Of a stretch of 64,000 nucleotides of DNA, positions 60,613 through 64,000 are shown piece by piece. Each line of letters begins with the position of its first letter. Positions within the stretch are counted from its first letter, which is position 1. Source of the DNA: Sideroxydans sp. (GTDB lineage Bacteria > Pseudomonadota > Gammaproteobacteria > Burkholderiales > Gallionellaceae); assembly GCA_028710605.1 (NCBI GenBank), contig JAQTTU010000002.1:186001-250000 (forward strand). Reading direction: 5' to 3'. The translations under genes and the position numbers were made by a program. The notes under the pieces are model-generated. The model made no database searches and was not told the DNA's origin. It was given only the letters and a program-made list of their open reading frames with translations.

Positions 60613-62208
60613 ATGTTATCCACAGCAAATATCACCATGCAGTTCGGCGCGAAGCCGTTGTTTGAAAACGTCTCGGTCAAGTTCGGCGACGGCAACCGTT
60701 ACGGTTTGATCGGCGCGAACGGCTGCGGCAAATCCACTTTCATGAAAATCCTCGGGCGCGATCTGGAGCAGACTTCGGGCGAGGTGATGCTGGACAAGAC
60801 CGAGCGTCTGGGCAAGTTGCGCCAGGATCAGTTCGCTTACGAGGATGTGCGCGTGCTGGATGTGGTGATGATGGGGCACGAGGAAATGTGGGAAGCGATG
60901 TCGGAACGCGACGCGATCTACGCCAATCCCGATGCGAGCGAAGAAGATTACATGCGCGCCGCCGATCTGGAGGCGACGTTTGCCGAATACGACGGCTACA
61001 CCGCCGAAGCGCGTTCGGGCGAGTTGTTGCTGGGGCTGGGCATCGCCATCGAATTGCATCAGGGCAACATGAGCGCCGTGGCACCCGGTTTCAAGCTGCG
61101 CGTGCTTCTGGCGCAGGCGCTGTTTTCCAACCCGGACATTCTGCTGCTGGACGAGCCGACCAACAACCTCGACATCAACACCATCCGTTGGCTGGAAGAC
61201 ATCCTCAACGCGCGCAATTCGACCATGGTCATCATCTCGCACGACCGCCACTTTTTGAACAGCGTGTGCACGCACATGGCCGATCTGGACTACGGCAAGA
61301 TCACCGTGTATCCGGGCAACTACAACGATTACATGCTGGCCTCGACGCAGGTGCGCGAGCAGCAGGCCGCCGACAACGCCAAGGCCAAAGAGAAAGTGGC
61401 CGAACTGAAGGCGTTCGTGGCGCGCTTCTCGGCCAACGCGTCCAAGGCCAAACAAGCCACCTCGCGCGCGCGCCAAATCGACAAGATCAAGATCGAGGAT
61501 TTCAAACCGTCCAGCCGTCAGTATCCGTTCATCCGCTTCGACTACGACGAGCGCGACAAGCTGCACCGCGTCGCGGTGGAAGTGGAGAAGATGGCAAAAG
61601 GGTACGACCGCATGCTGTTCTCCAACGTGAATTTCCGCATCGACGCGGGCGAGAAAGTCGCCATCATCGGCCCCAACGGTATCGGTAAAACCACGCTGTT
61701 GCGCTGTCTGGCGGGCGATCTGGCACCCGACACCGGCACGATCAAGTGGGCGGAAAAAGCCAAGCTCGGCTATTACGCGCAGGATCACGCCGCCGATTTC
61801 GCCGAGCCGAAGTCGATGATGGAGTGGATGACCGACTGGCGCGGCCCCAACGACGATGACCAGGTGGTGCGCGGCACGCTGGGGCGTTTGCTGTTCTCCG
61901 GCGACGACGTGAAGAAAATGGTGAAGGTGCTGTCCGGCGGCGAGAAAGGCCGCATGTTGTTCGGCAAGCTGATGCTGGCCAGACCCAACGTGCTGCTGAT
62001 GGACGAGCCGACCAACCACATGGACATGGAAGCCATCGAATCGCTGAACACCGCGCTCGATTTGTTCAAGGGCACGCTGATTTTCGTCAGCCACGACCGC
62101 GAATTCGTGTCGTCGCTGGCCACGCGCATCATCGAAATCTCGGCCAAGGGCGTGAACGATTACCACGGCACGTATGAAGAGTTTTTGCGCGACCAGATGG
62201 TGGATTAA
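60613..62208 (+). CDS. ybiT: ABC-F family ATPase, YbiT type
   Basis: A 531-residue protein with two ATPase domains and the ABC-F linker (about 240-300). First domain: GANGCGKST, then [17 protein letters not shown] (YbiT-type changed signature) and [12 protein letters not shown]. Second domain: [24 protein letters not shown] and [15 protein letters not shown] proteins act on the ribosome rather than in membranes; YbiT is linked to translation rescue. It is a single gene. Confidence 0.95.
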   Translation: MLSTANITMQFGAKPLFENVSVKFGDGNRYGLIGANGCGKSTFMKILGRDLEQTSGEVMLDKTERLGKLRQDQFAYEDVRVLDVVMMGHEEMWEAMSERDAIYANPDASEEDYMRAADLEATFAEYDGYTAEARSGELLLGLGIAIELHQGNMSAVAPGFKLRVLLAQALFSNPDILLLDEPTNNLDINTIRWLEDILNARNSTMVIISHDRHFLNSVCTHMADLDYGKITVYPGNYNDYMLASTQVREQQAADNAKAKEKVAELKAFVARFSANASKAKQATSRARQIDKIKIEDFKPSSRQYPFIRFDYDERDKLHRVAVEVEKMAKGYDRMLFSNVNFRIDAGEKVAIIGPNGIGKTTLLRCLAGDLAPDTGTIKWAEKAKLGYYAQDHAADFAEPKSMMEWMTDWRGPNDDDQVVRGTLGRLLFSGDDVKKMVKVLSGGEKGRMLFGKLMLARPNVLLMDEPTNHMDMEAIESLNTALDLFKGTLIFVSHDREFVSSLATRIIEISAKGVNDYHGTYEEFLRDQMVD

Positions 62209-62219
62209 CTGCAAAAAGC

Positions 62220-62350
62220 CGCCCGCAGATTACGCAGATTAAACAGATTAAAACCAGAACTACAAACCAGAAAAACACGTAACAAGCTGGTTTCATCCAA
62301 TTGGGCAATCCGGGTTTTAATCTGCGTGAATCTGTGTAATCTGCGGGCAA
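62220..62350. repeat. Repeat A, inverted pair (copy 4)
   Basis: Left arm gcccgcagattacgcagatt (62221) and right arm tctgtgtaatctgcgggc (62331-62348), spacer about 60 bases. It lies between ybiT and murI, ending 15 bases before the murI ATG. Confidence 0.9.
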
Positions 62351-62364
62351 AAGGGTTTTGACTT

Positions 62365-63159
62365 ATGGGCAGCTCAATCGGCGTTTTTGATTCCGGCGTA
62401 GGCGGTCTTTCCGTCTTGCACCACATTCGCCAAACCCTGCCGCACGAACGCCTGATCTACGTGGCCGATTCCGCACACGTACCCTACGGCGACAAGACTC
62501 CCGCCTACATCGAGCAACGCTCGCACACCCTCACGCAGTTTCTGCTCGAACAAGGCGCTTCCGCCATTGTCATCGCCTGCAACACCGCCACCGCCGCCGC
62601 CGTGCACAGTTTGCGCGAAAAATTTTCGCTGCCCATCGTCGGTATGGAACCGGCGGTGAAACCTGCGGTTGCAGCAACGAAGAGCGGCGTGGTCGGTGTG
62701 CTGGCGACGGTGGGCACGCTGGCGAGCGCGCGCTTCGCGGCGCTGTTGGGAAAGTATGCGGGCGAGGTGAAGATCATCACGCAAGGCTGTCCCGGTCTGG
62801 TGGAGCAGGTCGAACGCGGCGAATTGCACAGCATGAAAACGCGCCGCTTGGTAGAGCGCTACACCGCGCCGCTATTGGCGCAGGGCGCGGACACGCTGAT
62901 TCTCGGCTGCACGCATTATCCGTTTCTCGCGCCGTTGATCCGCGAAGTGGCGGGCGACAACATCACGCTGGTGGATACCGGAGAGGCCGTCGCGCGTCAG
63001 TTGCAACGGCGCATGCAAACCGAATTGCCCGAACGAATTTCCGGTGATGCCTCAGCCCAATTCTTTACCAGCGGCGATGCCGCACAAGCCTCGCGCATCA
63101 TGTCGGTGTTGTGGGGCGAACAAGTGATGGCGCAACAATTGCCGAGCGAGAGCTTGTAG
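62365..63159 (+). CDS. murI: Glutamate racemase MurI
   Basis: A 264-residue enzyme with IGVFDSGVGGLSVL at the start and both catalytic cysteines: IACNTATAAAVH and LGCTHYPFLAP. It makes D-glutamate for peptidoglycan. The ribosome site must lie in or right after the repeat-A right arm (AAAAGGG at 62349-62355, ten bases before the ATG), so the repeat contributes to the leader. It precedes a deacetylase gene by 2 bases. Confidence 0.96.
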   Translation: MGSSIGVFDSGVGGLSVLHHIRQTLPHERLIYVADSAHVPYGDKTPAYIEQRSHTLTQFLLEQGASAIVIACNTATAAAVHSLREKFSLPIVGMEPAVKPAVAATKSGVVGVLATVGTLASARFAALLGKYAGEVKIITQGCPGLVEQVERGELHSMKTRRLVERYTAPLLAQGADTLILGCTHYPFLAPLIREVAGDNITLVDTGEAVARQLQRRMQTELPERISGDASAQFFTSGDAAQASRIMSVLWGEQVMAQQLPSESL

Positions 63160-63161
63160 CC

Positions 63162-63893
63162 ATGCGACCAATTATCCTGATGCTTGCCATGCTGCTGACT
63201 CCGCTTGCTGCGCTGGCCGCGCCGCATCCGATTGAAATTCACGACCAACTGGTGGCACAGCCGGAGCAGCCCAAGCGCATCGCGCTGACGCTGGATGCCT
63301 GCTCTGGAAAATACGACGACGATCTGATCAGTTTTTTGATCCGGCACCGGATCAAGGCAACCATCTTCGCCACCAAAAAATGGCTGGATCAAAATCCGCA
63401 CGGAGTCTTTGTCATCAAGGCCAATCTCGATTTGTTCGATGTCGAGGATCACGGCGAAAAACACATTCCGGCGGTCATCGGTGCGGGCAGAAAAGTGTAT
63501 GGCATTCCCGGCGAGCCGGACGTGATCCATCTGCGGCGCGAAGTGGAAGCGGGCGCGCACGCGGTGGAACAAGCGACCGGCATCGCGCCGCGCTGGTACC
63601 GCGATGCCACCGCCGAATACGATAGCCAGGCCATCGGCGAGATCGACAAAATGGGCTACAAGATCGCGGGATTTTCGGTGAATGCGGATGAAGGTGCCAC
63701 GTTGAAGAAACTCGCCATCGAGAAAAAACTGGAGCATGTGAAAAGCGGCGATGTCATCATCGCGCACATGAACAAACCGACATCCGATACGGCGGAAGGA
63801 CTTGCCGTCGGCCTGAGATATTTGCTCAAAGCGGGATTTGTTTTCGTGCGGCTGGATCAAGTTGATTTGCAGCAAATTCCCGCCAAGCCGTGA
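63162..63893 (+). CDS. Secreted polysaccharide-deacetylase-fold protein
   Basis: A 243-residue protein with a signal peptide (MRPIILMLAMLLTPLAALAA) and a NodB-like fold. IALTLDACSGKYDDDLISF corresponds to the TFDDG motif but with DAC in place of DDG. HRIKATIFATKKWLDQNP and RWYRDATAEYD follow the usual layout. This subgroup is common in proteobacteria. The metal site looks altered, so deacetylase activity is uncertain. It probably acts on peptidoglycan or an exopolysaccharide, and starts 2 bases after murI. Start ATG 63162. Confidence 0.85.
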   Translation: MRPIILMLAMLLTPLAALAAPHPIEIHDQLVAQPEQPKRIALTLDACSGKYDDDLISFLIRHRIKATIFATKKWLDQNPHGVFVIKANLDLFDVEDHGEKHIPAVIGAGRKVYGIPGEPDVIHLRREVEAGAHAVEQATGIAPRWYRDATAEYDSQAIGEIDKMGYKIAGFSVNADEGATLKKLAIEKKLEHVKSGDVIIAHMNKPTSDTAEGLAVGLRYLLKAGFVFVRLDQVDLQQIPAKP

Positions 63894-63937
63894 ACAGCGG
63901 ATTCGCGCTGAAACTATATTCTCGGCTCTTGTCTTTC

Positions 63938-64000
63938 GTAGGTCGGGCTTTAGCCCGACTTGTCGGGTTGCACCCAGAGAGTACGAGAACCCCTGCGGGG
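63938..64000. repeat. Repeat B with long partial extension (runs to right edge)
   Basis: taggtcgggctttagcccga followed by cttgtcgggttgcacccaga and a segment ending cccctgcgggg. The extension resembles the reverse of 49366-49419, so both may be parts of one longer element. Confidence 0.75.

Noticed and set aside
60616-62214. Open frame of about 532 codons antisense to ybiT
   Set aside because: Mirror of a clear ABC-F gene; composition is shadow-like and no start context is seen.

Overview
The window looks like chromosome of a Gram-negative betaproteobacterium with fairly high GC. The best guess is the Nitrosomonadales/Gallionellaceae neighbourhood, but the species cannot be fixed from sequence alone. 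Evidence: a PilG-PilH-PilI-PilJ-ChpA twitching chemosensory operon, a split heptose adenylyltransferase (RfaE2), the rsmI/lpoA/yraN/diaA/BON gene order, the acidithiobacillus-type GshA, a regulatory PTS without sugar permeases, and paired PPK1/PPK2 enzymes. No rRNA, tRNA, CRISPR array or prophage was seen. One wrecked IS30 copy is present.

Layout. 1-4.0 kb: type IV pilus chemosensory operon (minus strand; chpA runs off the left edge). 4.1-7.5 kb: trkH-trkA-thioredoxin-like operon. 7.7-11.2 kb: rsmE, a half-MreB protein, argA, yggX. 11.2-15.8 kb: polyphosphate block (ppk1, basic DNA-binding-like protein, sixA, two-domain PPK2). 15.9-18.9 kb: DUF2288 and gamma-carbonic anhydrase, then an accessory patch with a ParE/RHH toxin-antitoxin pair, DUF2442/DUF4160 and a TIR/deoxyribosyltransferase-like protein. 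19-27.5 kb: pyrC, flavodoxin, rsmI, divergent lpoA-yraN-diaA-BON, rfaE2, DUF971, ubiE, small proteins and yjdM. 27.5-36.8 kb: phosphoesterase, IS30 relic, a large GGDEF/EAL hybrid, a FixJ-like regulator, and a YbhG/F/S-type ABC exporter. 36.9-43.3 kb: ptsI-ptsH-EIIA-small membrane protein-apbE-gshA-nucleotidyltransferase (minus). 43.4-59.1 kb: a signalling and surface-protein island with four HPK7-type kinases carrying different sensor modules, two LuxR-type regulators and three lipoprotein genes. 59.5-63.9 kb: secreted protein, orphan higA, ybiT, murI, polysaccharide deacetylase.

The most interesting structure is the 43.4-59.2 kb island. A GC-rich dyad (CCCCC-N7/8-CGGG with a GAA core) occurs five times there, upstream of three lipoprotein genes at almost the same distance and orientation, in front of one kinase and overlapping the end of that kinase ahead of a regulator. 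This suggests one regulon. Two of the lipoproteins are paralogues that share promoter, leader and FnIII module but carry different beta-propeller ends.

The second theme is repeats. At least five families of short palindromic or inverted elements sit between genes, and some have entered coding frames: ApbE carries two repeat-derived stretches, and the phosphoesterase leader is largely repeat sequence.
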